In this document: positions 1 to 4,752 of the stretch, in pieces
Layout: every line of letters starts with the position of its first letter
Numbering within the stretch: position 1 is the first letter of the stretch
Virus record (IMG/VR): IMGVR_UViG_3300042544_001048
Span: 1 to 30,693 of that record
DNA: 30,693 bases
Reading direction: 5' to 3' (one strand)
Source of the DNA: a virus
Program-made: the position numbers and the translations under genes
The notes under the pieces: model-generated
The model's database searches: none
Told to the model about the DNA's origin: nothing
The model's input: the letters and a program-made list of their open reading frames with translations, nothing else

Positions 1-467
1 ATTCTTATAACGACTTCTTCTTCGTTCTTATGAAATACCGATACATTCTTTTTTGTGGTAAGAACGTCCAAATAGATAATTTGAACTTGTAGTTTGTATG
101 GTGCCGCTGGACTTAACTCATATTCTTTTTCCTGTAAAAATTCTTCCAATGTGTTCTTTACACCAAAAGCCAAGTTTCTGTTACCAGCCAACTTTCCAAT
201 TTTTACCTCGTTGGTAACGCTCTCAACCCATATATGGTCTTCTGCCGTATACCAAACCGATGCCGGATCATTTTTATATCTACCGTCAAATTTGGTATTA
301 AACCAATTGACCACCGAACGTACTCTTTCTTTATCTCCTGATAATTCAAGATACACCATCGTTATTTGAAATAACAAGGCACTAATAACTAAACCAACCA
401 ATAGGTACATAATCCCCATAGCAAGTCTTTCCCTTAACGAAACCGTAATTTGTCTAATTTTTTGCAT
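1..467 (-). CDS. Membrane-anchored protein of unknown function (partial, 3' end outside window)
   Basis: An open frame reads from ATG at 467 leftwards with no stop, giving about 155 residues before the window edge. It begins MQKIRQITVSLRERLAMG, followed by one hydrophobic segment at about residues 18-38 (IMYLLVGLVISALLF and on), then a soluble part rich in charged residues with DVLTTKKNVSVFHKNEEE near the cut end. This suggests an inner-membrane anchor with a domain on one side. I do not recognise the family. A 9-bp hairpin lies immediately upstream of the ATG. The next gene is divergent. The frame is convincing because it is long, uninterrupted and begins with a positively charged stretch before the membrane segment. 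Confidence 0.75.
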   Translation of the reverse strand, partial: MQKIRQITVSLRERLAMGIMYLLVGLVISALLFQITMVYLELSGDKERVRSVVNWFNTKFDGRYKNDPASVWYTAEDHIWVESVTNEVKIGKLAGNRNLAFGVKNTLEEFLQEKEYELSPAAPYKLQVQIIYLDVLTTKKNVSVFHKNEEEVVIR

Positions 468-499
468 AAATCCTGTTTTAACATATCTCCACAGGATTT
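468..499. promoter_or_regulatory. Hairpin abutting the start codon of the minus-strand gene
   Basis: AAATCCTGT (468-476) pairs with ACAGGATTT (491-499) around a 14-base loop. On the minus strand the stem ends directly at the ATG at 467, so it could block or shape translation start. On the plus strand it is followed by a T-run, so it could also terminate plus-strand transcription, although no plus-strand gene lies to its left in this window. Confidence 0.45.
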
Positions 500-657
500 T
501 TTAAAGAGAGGAAATCAAGTAGAGAGGTACATTTATTTTTTGTCTTATCAATAAATACTTTGGTTTAGGAGACTGACAAATATCATCTGGCATTTTTTTG
601 TTAATATTTTGTTTTATCAAAAAAATTGGGTATATTATTATCATTAAATAAAATATT

Positions 658-1437
658 ATGGGTAATTTTAAACATCTTACACAAGAAGAAATCCAGCAAA
701 TGACCTTTGATTGGAGATATCGTGGTTTTACCGCTTTGGATCTTTTAACCGAGGAAGAGTGCGACGAAATCAACGACGAACTTGAGCGTTTACGCCAAGA
801 AAGAATGGGAACAACTACCGATGATGGTAAAGAGTGGGGTGAATGGGATCCATTTGCATATCCACACAAACTATCAGATAAATTGGCGAAATTGTACGCA
901 CATCCTAAATTGATTGAGGCTTGTGAGTTCTTAATGGAGGGTGAGATTGTTGGTATGCAAAGCTGGGCATATTTCAAACCGCCAGGACAATTAGGACGTG
1001 ATCAACACCAAAACGCATTCTACACAGGCTGTAAGCATAATGAAATTATCAACACAGCATTGGCATTGGACAACCACGATGCAGGAAATGGTGCAGTTTG
1101 GAACTACGAAGGATCGCATAGATTACAAACATTACCAATTGAGATCGACGAAGAAAGAGCAAAGACAAACCCATCTTTTTGGAGAAATGAAAGAGGTAAA
1201 CCTTGTATTATGCCAGAAGGACATGACTTCCGTAAAGTGGAAGGTACTTTGAAAAAAGGTCAATGTGTCTTATTACACTCACATTGTGTACATGGTTCAG
1301 AAGCCAACACATCAAATAGAATGAGAAGAAATTTCTTGGGCGGATTCTTGAAGAAAGGTGCATATTATAATCAAGGAACACACATGAAACGTGAACCAAT
1401 TGATATGTACGAATTGAGAGATAAACACTGGAAATAA
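658..1437 (+). CDS. PhyH-like Fe(II)/2-oxoglutarate dioxygenase
   Basis: This 259-residue protein resembles the phytanoyl-CoA dioxygenase (PhyH) family, which uses Fe(II), O2 and 2-oxoglutarate to hydroxylate small or polymer-bound substrates. The metal-binding region is visible as DQHQNAFY (H117) with a distal histidine in HCVHGSEANTSNR (H212), and R221 or R223 would bind 2-oxoglutarate. GNGAVWNYEGSHR (about 143-155) fits the jelly-roll core. The usual HxD carboxylate is Asn here (H117-Q-N119), which is unusual. Length is normal for the family. It stands alone, divergent from the preceding membrane gene and upstream of the tRNA island. The substrate cannot be told; phage relatives are often placed in nucleotide or glycan modification, but that is only a possibility. 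Confidence 0.8.
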   Translation: MGNFKHLTQEEIQQMTFDWRYRGFTALDLLTEEECDEINDELERLRQERMGTTTDDGKEWGEWDPFAYPHKLSDKLAKLYAHPKLIEACEFLMEGEIVGMQSWAYFKPPGQLGRDQHQNAFYTGCKHNEIINTALALDNHDAGNGAVWNYEGSHRLQTLPIEIDEERAKTNPSFWRNERGKPCIMPEGHDFRKVEGTLKKGQCVLLHSHCVHGSEANTSNRMRRNFLGGFLKKGAYYNQGTHMKREPIDMYELRDKHWK

Positions 1438-1456
1438 AAAATAAATTAACCTTTCC

Positions 1457-1487
1457 TTGTTTTAGTATATATTTATATGTATCTTTG
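1457..1487 (+). promoter_or_regulatory. Bacteroidetes-type promoter
   Basis: TTG at 1457-1459, 20 bases, then TATCTTTG at 1480-1487. This matches the TTG / TAnnTTTG form of Bacteroidetes primary-sigma promoters and precedes the 31-aa ORF. A TATTTATA box (1470-1477) also falls between the two elements. Confidence 0.75.
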
Positions 1488-1516
1488 TAAAAGAAAGAAA
1501 AATTAAACAAAATTCA

Positions 1517-1612
1517 ATGAGACAATTTACACATACAACGTCGCCTATGAACCAACAAAATTGGAATGAGCAACCTATGTCTAATAGTCTCGAAGATACT
1601 GATGTTGGTTAA
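1517..1612 (+). CDS. Small hydrophilic peptide (31 aa)
   Basis: A short frame begins MRQFTHTTSPMNQQNWNEQP and ends LEDTDVG. It lies about 30 bases after a good host-type promoter and is followed 23 bases later by an intrinsic terminator, so it has a complete transcription unit of its own. It is polar and rich in Gln, Asn and Thr, with no membrane segment or known domain. Position at the head of the tRNA cluster could also make it a leader peptide. It might instead be a chance frame inside a small RNA; the promoter-ORF-terminator arrangement favours a real gene. Confidence 0.5.
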   Translation: MRQFTHTTSPMNQQNWNEQPMSNSLEDTDVG

Positions 1613-1635
1613 TTTAGTTTAACTTAAAATATTAG

Positions 1636-1674
1636 AAAACCTCGGGACTTAAAAATCTCGGGGTTTTTTGTTTT
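1636..1674 (+). terminator. Intrinsic terminator
   Basis: A 12-bp stem with G-U pairs, AAAACCTCGGGA with TCTCGGGGTTTT, around an 8-base loop, is followed by a T-rich tract. It ends the 31-aa ORF unit just before the first tRNA. Confidence 0.75.
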
Positions 1675-1682
1675 ATACATAT

Positions 1683-1757
1683 AGGGTAATGGACTAATGG
1701 CTAAGTCACTTGCTTTGGGAGCAAGGCATCATGGAGGTTCGAGTCCTCTTTACCCTA
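1683..1757 (+). tRNA. tRNA-Pro(TGG)
   Basis: Acceptor AGGGTAA pairs with TTACCCT, T-loop is TTCGAGT, and the anticodon loop TTTGGGA is closed by CTTGC/GCAAG. The discriminator A is followed by CA, not CCA. First of a five-tRNA run. Confidence 0.92.
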
Positions 1758-1762
1758 CAAAC

Positions 1763-1834
1763 GCTGATTTAGCTCAGAGGCAGAGCACGAAACTGTTAAT
1801 TTCGGGGTCCAGATATCGTAATTCTGAATCAGCG
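1763..1834 (+). tRNA. tRNA-Asn(GTT)
   Basis: Acceptor GCTGATT pairs with AATCAGC, and anticodon loop CTGTTAA is closed by CGAAA/TTTCG. The T-loop (ATCGTAA) is not the usual TTCRANY, so this tRNA may be degenerate or oddly folded. The discriminator G is followed by CA. Confidence 0.85.
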
Positions 1835-1841
1835 CAACATA

Positions 1842-1912
1842 TCCGGTTTGGTGCAATGGAAGCATTTTAGTCTCCAAAACTAACGATTACAGTTCGAGTC
1901 TGTAAACCGGTG
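1842..1912 (+). tRNA. tRNA-Trp(CCA)
   Basis: Anticodon loop CTCCAAA is closed by TTAGT/ACTAA. The T-arm TACAG-TTCGAGT-CTGTA is perfect. Acceptor TCCGGTT/AACCGGT has a T-T first pair. The discriminator G is followed by CA. Confidence 0.88.
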
Positions 1913-1917
1913 CAAAG

Positions 1918-1988
1918 TGTCCTTTAGTATAGCGGTAGTACAGGTGGTTTTGGTCCATCTAGCTGTGGTTCGAGCCCACGAGGGACAA
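1918..1988 (+). tRNA. tRNA-Gln(TTG)
   Basis: Acceptor TGTCCTT pairs with AGGGACA, anticodon loop TTTTGGT is closed by GGTGG/CCATC, and the T-loop is TTCGAGC. The discriminator A is followed by CA. Confidence 0.9.
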
Positions 1989-1996
1989 CACTAACA

Positions 1997-2064
1997 TGCG
2001 GGGAGGAGGGTTCCCGACCAGTCTCATAAGCTGAGTTTTCCGATTTCGATTATCGGCCCCGCAA
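1997..2064 (+). tRNA. tRNA with CAT anticodon (Met, or Ile after lysidine modification)
   Basis: Acceptor TGCGGGG pairs perfectly with CCCCGCA, T-arm CCGAT-TTCGATT-ATCGG is perfect, and anticodon loop CTCATAA is visible. The D-arm (GGAGGAGGGTTCCC) is short and unusual. CAT alone does not separate elongator Met from Ile2. The discriminator A is followed by CA. Confidence 0.85.
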
Positions 2065-2087
2065 CAAAAAAAGATTTAAAAAATATT

Positions 2088-2117
2088 TTGTGATTTCACA
2101 ATTTATTATTATCTTTG
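2088..2117 (+). promoter_or_regulatory. Bacteroidetes-type promoter
   Basis: TTG at 2088-2090, 19 bases, TATCTTTG at 2110-2117: a near-ideal match. It drives the 39-aa gene and probably the tRNA-Thr to tRNA-Glu stretch after it. Confidence 0.8.
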
Positions 2118-2139
2118 TAAAACAATAAAACTTTTAACT

Positions 2140-2259
2140 ATGGCGAGAACGTCAAGAAGAGTTGCAAAAAAAGCGAGTAGCGCTTTGAGAAGTAAAAGAA
2201 CCACAAAGGCTTATAAGTCAGTTGCGGGTTCTGCTTTAAGACAACGTAGGAAGAAGTAG
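2140..2259 (+). CDS. Very basic 39-aa protein
   Basis: The frame starts MARTSRRVAKKASSALRSKR and ends ALRQRRKK. About a third of its residues are Lys or Arg, with Ala and Ser making up much of the rest, so it probably binds nucleic acid. It sits 22 bases behind a strong host-type promoter and 26 bases ahead of tRNA-Thr, inside the tRNA cluster. Composition resembles short histone-tail-like or ribosomal-protein-like peptides, but I cannot place it in a family. Possible roles are RNA chaperone, DNA condensation or ribosome association. The clean promoter and the coherent composition make it very likely real despite its length. Confidence 0.75.
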   Translation: MARTSRRVAKKASSALRSKRTTKAYKSVAGSALRQRRKK

Positions 2260-2285
2260 ATCTTTGAAATATTGGTATAGAATAA

Positions 2286-2358
2286 GCCTCGTTAGCTCAG
2301 TTGGTAGAGCAAGTCATTTGTAATGATTAGGTCTGCGGTTCAAGTCCGTAACGAGGCT
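2286..2358 (+). tRNA. tRNA-Thr(TGT)
   Basis: Acceptor GCCTCGT pairs with ACGAGGC, the D-arm GCTCAGTTGGTAGAGC is canonical, and anticodon loop TTTGTAA is closed by AGTCA/TGATT. The discriminator T is followed by CA. Confidence 0.93.
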
Positions 2359-2730
2359 CAACAGGTGACGACGGTGGTGGAACCCCACTGTCTATAAATC
2401 TCAACACCCGCCTTGATTCGCGGTATTATAGCGGTGAGAGTAGAGTTGCAATAAGTAGGGAGTAATTAACCCAATGGCGAAAGTGTAACCACGGATATAG
2501 CGATATATTTGTTATGATGTGCGAACGGGTACGAAAAACCTGTAATTTATTGAGACTAACTCAACGAGGACTTTGTTAACCAGAGCAAGACTTGGATGGT
2601 GCAATTTAAGGTGAGTTAGGATCAAACGTTAATGTGATAATCACTCCACTAACTCCACATTAGTGGTAAGCATCCGGCAGTAACACCGGACTGGCAATGT
2701 GGTTATTAAGAGGTAAGGAAAAGACTAAAT
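2359..2730 (+). ncRNA. Structured non-coding stretch between tRNA-Thr and tRNA-Leu (novel RNA candidate)
   Basis: These 372 bases hold no credible frame but many strong helices. Examples: GACGGTGG/CCACTGTC (8 bp, near 2370-2395), ACGGGT/ACCTGT around 2530-2550, AACTCA/TGAGTT enclosing 2567-2630, and a long-range CCACATT/AATGTGG pair enclosing a CCGG-CCGG hairpin at about 2655-2703. GC content is clearly higher than in the neighbouring genes, as expected for a folded RNA. It would be co-transcribed with the flanking tRNAs and released by tRNA processing. No RNase P, 6S or SRP signature was seen. Confidence 0.65.
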
Positions 2731-2812
2731 GGCCGAGTGGTGTAATTGGTAACCACGCCAGTCTTAGGAACTGGTGTCGCAAGACGTGAGAGTTCAAGTC
2801 TCTCCTTGGTCA
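2731..2812 (+). tRNA. tRNA-Leu(TAG)
   Basis: A class II tRNA with a long variable arm (TGTCGCAAGACG). Anticodon loop CTTAGGA is closed by CCAGT/ACTGG, and T-arm GAGAG-TTCAAGT-CTCTC is perfect. The acceptor has several G-U pairs. The discriminator A is followed by CA. Confidence 0.92.
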
Positions 2813-2826
2813 CAACGAAAAAATAT

Positions 2827-3393
2827 ATGATAGTAACATTAATTTGTGAACCAAGAACTGGATCAAATAATTTAACTAATTGGTTTAAGACACACGATTC
2901 ATTTGACGTGTTACTTTTACCTTCATATAAAAATTCGCCTGATTTTCAAAATGGATCAACACCTAAAGATTATAAATTTGGTAAAAAGCATTTATTCATT
3001 AAAGAAGAATTTCACCATAAAGATGTAGACTTTAAAGAATTGATTGATATTTCAAATTTTGTCATATTTTTATATCGTGAAAATACTAAAGAACAAATTG
3101 AATCTTGGGTTAATGTAAAAAATAAAAATGATTTTCATAATTTTTGGATTTTTGAAAAAGATGAAAATATTATACCAGACGATGAGATTGAAAAATTTAA
3201 AATATTAAAAAAAGATTTTAAAGAAAAATATTTGGACAATAGTTTTAATTTTAAAATGTCGTATGAAGAATTATATTATGGTGATGGAATTAATAAAATA
3301 GTTTCATTCATTGATATGAACGATTTAAATGTTGCTACATTTCCATTAGGTGAAAGATATCGCATTGAGATCGATAAAAGAAGGATTATTTAG
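2827..3393 (+). CDS. Sulfotransferase-like P-loop protein
   Basis: This 188-residue protein begins MIVTLICEPRTGSNNLTNWF, whose EPRTGSNNL resembles the 5'-phosphosulfate-binding loop (PxRTGSxxL) of sulfotransferases. A second motif, LYRENTKEQIESW (R84, S93), fits the 3'-phosphate-binding helix. Such enzymes move sulfate from PAPS to sugars or other acceptors. The start at 2827 is chosen because an earlier in-frame ATG lies inside tRNA-Leu. The gene fills the gap between tRNA-Leu and tRNA-Met: it starts 14 bases after the former, and the last base of its TAG stop is the first base of the latter. It is much more AT-rich than the flanking RNA genes, consistent with a later insertion. The C-terminal part is not recognised. 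Confidence 0.7.
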   Translation: MIVTLICEPRTGSNNLTNWFKTHDSFDVLLLPSYKNSPDFQNGSTPKDYKFGKKHLFIKEEFHHKDVDFKELIDISNFVIFLYRENTKEQIESWVNVKNKNDFHNFWIFEKDENIIPDDEIEKFKILKKDFKEKYLDNSFNFKMSYEELYYGDGINKIVSFIDMNDLNVATFPLGERYRIEIDKRRII

Positions 3394-3466
3394 GACTTGT
3401 AGCTCAGATGGTTAGAGCAAGACACTCATAATGTCGAGGTCATAGGTTCGAGCCCTATCTGGTCCA
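3393..3466 (+). tRNA. tRNA with CAT anticodon (Met or Ile2)
   Basis: D-arm GCTCAGATGGTTAGAGC and T-arm ATAGG-TTCGAGC-CCTAT are canonical, and the anticodon loop is CTCATAA. Acceptor GGACTTG/CTGGTCC has one T-T mismatch. Its first base is shared with the stop codon of the preceding gene. The discriminator A is followed by CA. With two CAT tRNAs in the cluster, one may read AUA after lysidine modification. Confidence 0.9.
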
Positions 3467-3471
3467 CAAAT

Positions 3472-3542
3472 GGAGAGTTAGTTAATCGGTATAATGTTGC
3501 CTTGTCACGGCAATGTGACGGGTTCGATTCCCGTACTTTCCG
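3472..3542 (+). tRNA. tRNA-Asp(GTC)
   Basis: Acceptor GGAGAGT pairs with ACTTTCC, anticodon loop TTGTCAC is closed by TTGCC/GGCAA, and the T-loop is TTCGATT. The discriminator G is followed by CT, the only tRNA here without CA. Confidence 0.9.
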
Positions 3543-3646
3543 CTCGAAGAGTTTTATAGATTTTCAAACCCATTACGGGTCTCAATCGAAAATCCAATCA
3601 TTGTTTCACTGGTGATTGGGCTAAATGTGAAAGAAAAAATCTATAC
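3543..3646 (+). ncRNA. Small structured spacer RNA between tRNA-Asp and tRNA-Ser
   Basis: About 104 non-coding bases with nested pairing: an outer ATAGATTTT (3556-3564) with AAAATCTAT (3636-3644), and two inner hairpins, ACCC-ATTAC-GGGT (about 3568-3580) and CCAATCA/TGATTGG (about 3594-3619). GATTTTC can alternatively pair with GAAAATC near 3587, which suggests a possible switch. No frame. Function unknown. Confidence 0.5.
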
Positions 3647-3732
3647 GGAGAGATGGCAGAGTTGGTCTATCGCGTCGGTCTTGAAAACCGAAGACTGTTA
3701 CAGGTCCGTGGGTTCGAATCCTACTCTCTCCG
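3647..3732 (+). tRNA. tRNA-Ser(TGA)
   Basis: A class II tRNA with a long variable arm. Acceptor GGAGAGA pairs with TCTCTCC, and anticodon loop CTTGAAA is closed by TCGGT/ACCGA. The discriminator G is followed by CA. Confidence 0.93.
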
Positions 3733-3937
3733 CAGGTCGTCTTTTTTTTGTCCCTCTCGATTAGGGCTGGTTTGTTGAGACGTTAAAGTAACAAACAAAA
3801 GATGTATCGAGCCGTGTTTAAAAGTTTGTACGATAGTCAAAGTAAAGTCCCTTTTGGTGAATACCGTGTTTAGGACTTCCCTCGAAACACAACTATTAAA
3901 GTAAGGACATATGAGTTTACCTGACTCGTCCTGAAAA
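3733..3937 (+). ncRNA. Structured spacer RNA between tRNA-Ser and tRNA-Glu
   Basis: About 205 non-coding bases with several helices: CTCGAT/ATCGAG enclosing GTTTGTT/AACAAAC near 3757-3812, AAGTCC/GGACTT enclosing GGT/ACC near 3845-3881, GTGTTT/AAACAC, and a terminal AGGAC/GTCCT plus GAGT/ACTC hairpin near 3903-3932. No frame. It lies in the tRNA transcript, so processing of the flanking tRNAs would release it. Family unknown. Confidence 0.55.
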
Positions 3938-4009
3938 GCCCCCGTCGACTAAGGGTTAGGTCATCAGGTTTTCATCCTGGAAATTTCGGTTCGAATCCGT
4001 GCGGGGGTA
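3938..4009 (+). tRNA. tRNA-Glu(TTC)
   Basis: Acceptor GCCCCCG pairs with CGGGGGT, anticodon loop TTTTCAT is closed by TCAGG/CCTGG, and the T-loop is TTCGAAT. The discriminator A is followed by CA. Last tRNA of the cluster. Confidence 0.92.
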
Positions 4010-4040
4010 CATTTTTATTTGTGAATTATATTTCTTATAT

Positions 4041-4048
4041 TATTTATT
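4041..4048 (+). promoter_or_regulatory. TATTTATA-like box (TATTTATT)
   Basis: A one-mismatch copy of the phage box, 17 bases before the GIY-YIG start. It may be chance in this AT-rich leader. Confidence 0.35.
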
Positions 4049-4065
4049 AGAATTATAAATCATAA

Positions 4066-4710
4066 ATGGGAAAAACGTACAAATATTATTTTGTTTATAA
4101 AACTACAAATTTAATAAATGAAAAATATTACTATGGAATGCATAGTACCGACAATTTAAATGATGGTTATATTGGAAGTGGAACTAGATTAAAACGTTCA
4201 GTGGAAAAATATGGAAAAGAAAATTTTAAAATTGAAATTTTAGAATTCTTACCTAATAAAGAGAGTTTATTAAAAAAAGAAAAAGAATTAATAAACGAAT
4301 ATGTTTTAAACGATCCTAAATCCATGAATTTACAACCGGGCGGTGGCGGTGGAATATGTAATGAAGAACACGCCTTAAAATTAAAACGTGGTTCATCTGT
4401 TTATCAAAAAGAAAAATGGAAAAATCCAAAATATAGAGAAAATCATCTTAAAATACTAAAAGACAATTTTCCAAAAGTTAAATTGGCACATAATGAAGGT
4501 CGAATAAAGTATGACACTTTTACTGGTAAAAAACATAGCGAAGAATCTAAAATTAAAATGAGTAAAGCTAAAATAGGGCTTTATGACGGCGAGAAAAATT
4601 CTCAATTTGGAACTTGCTGGATAACAAATGGGGTCGAAAATAAAAAAATGAAAAAAGAAGACGCTCTTCCTACAGGCTGGAGATTAGGTAGGATACAAAA
4701 AAACTTTTAA
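4066..4710 (+). CDS. GIY-YIG homing endonuclease with NUMOD-type DNA-binding tail
   Basis: The N-terminal YFVYKTTNLINEKYYYGMHST (residues 8-28) followed by GYIGSG (34-39) is the GIY-YIG nuclease signature of free-standing phage homing endonucleases such as the T4 Seg family. The tail carries GKKHSEESKIKMSKAK (about residues 154-169), typical of a NUMOD3 DNA-binding repeat. At 214 residues it has the usual length. Such enzymes cut a related genome that lacks them and are copied in by repair. It lies between the last tRNA and the promoter of the large RNA, a common kind of site for homing genes. Codons are very AT-rich. No intron borders were seen, so it appears free-standing. Confidence 0.85.
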   Translation: MGKTYKYYFVYKTTNLINEKYYYGMHSTDNLNDGYIGSGTRLKRSVEKYGKENFKIEILEFLPNKESLLKKEKELINEYVLNDPKSMNLQPGGGGGICNEEHALKLKRGSSVYQKEKWKNPKYRENHLKILKDNFPKVKLAHNEGRIKYDTFTGKKHSEESKIKMSKAKIGLYDGEKNSQFGTCWITNGVENKKMKKEDALPTGWRLGRIQKNF

Positions 4711-4717
4711 AAAGATT

Positions 4718-4747
4718 TTGAATATTGAAAAATGTTTCTTATCTTTA
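4718..4747 (+). promoter_or_regulatory. Bacteroidetes-type promoter of the large RNA
   Basis: TTG at 4718-4720, 19 bases, TATCTTTA at 4740-4747. It begins 8 bases after the endonuclease stop and predicts an RNA start near 4753. Confidence 0.75.
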
Positions 4748-4752
4748 TAAAA

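Noticed and set aside
94-369. Plus-strand frame of 91 codons
   Set aside because: It is antisense to the longer membrane-protein frame on the minus strand, which has a better start, a membrane helix and continues past the window edge.
501-977. Minus-strand frame overlapping the PhyH-like gene
   Set aside because: Antisense shadow; its Ser/Pro/Cys-rich composition is atypical and the dioxygenase motifs are on the plus strand.
998-1252. Plus-strand frame inside the dioxygenase gene
   Set aside because: Frame-shifted shadow of the PhyH-like gene without its own signals.
2359-2730. RNase P RNA, 6S RNA or SRP RNA
   Set aside because: The conserved core sequences of these RNAs were not found.
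2746-2826. Longer start for the sulfotransferase-like gene
   Set aside because: The extra 27 codons lie in tRNA-Leu and its 3' flank, so translation from there would conflict with the tRNA.
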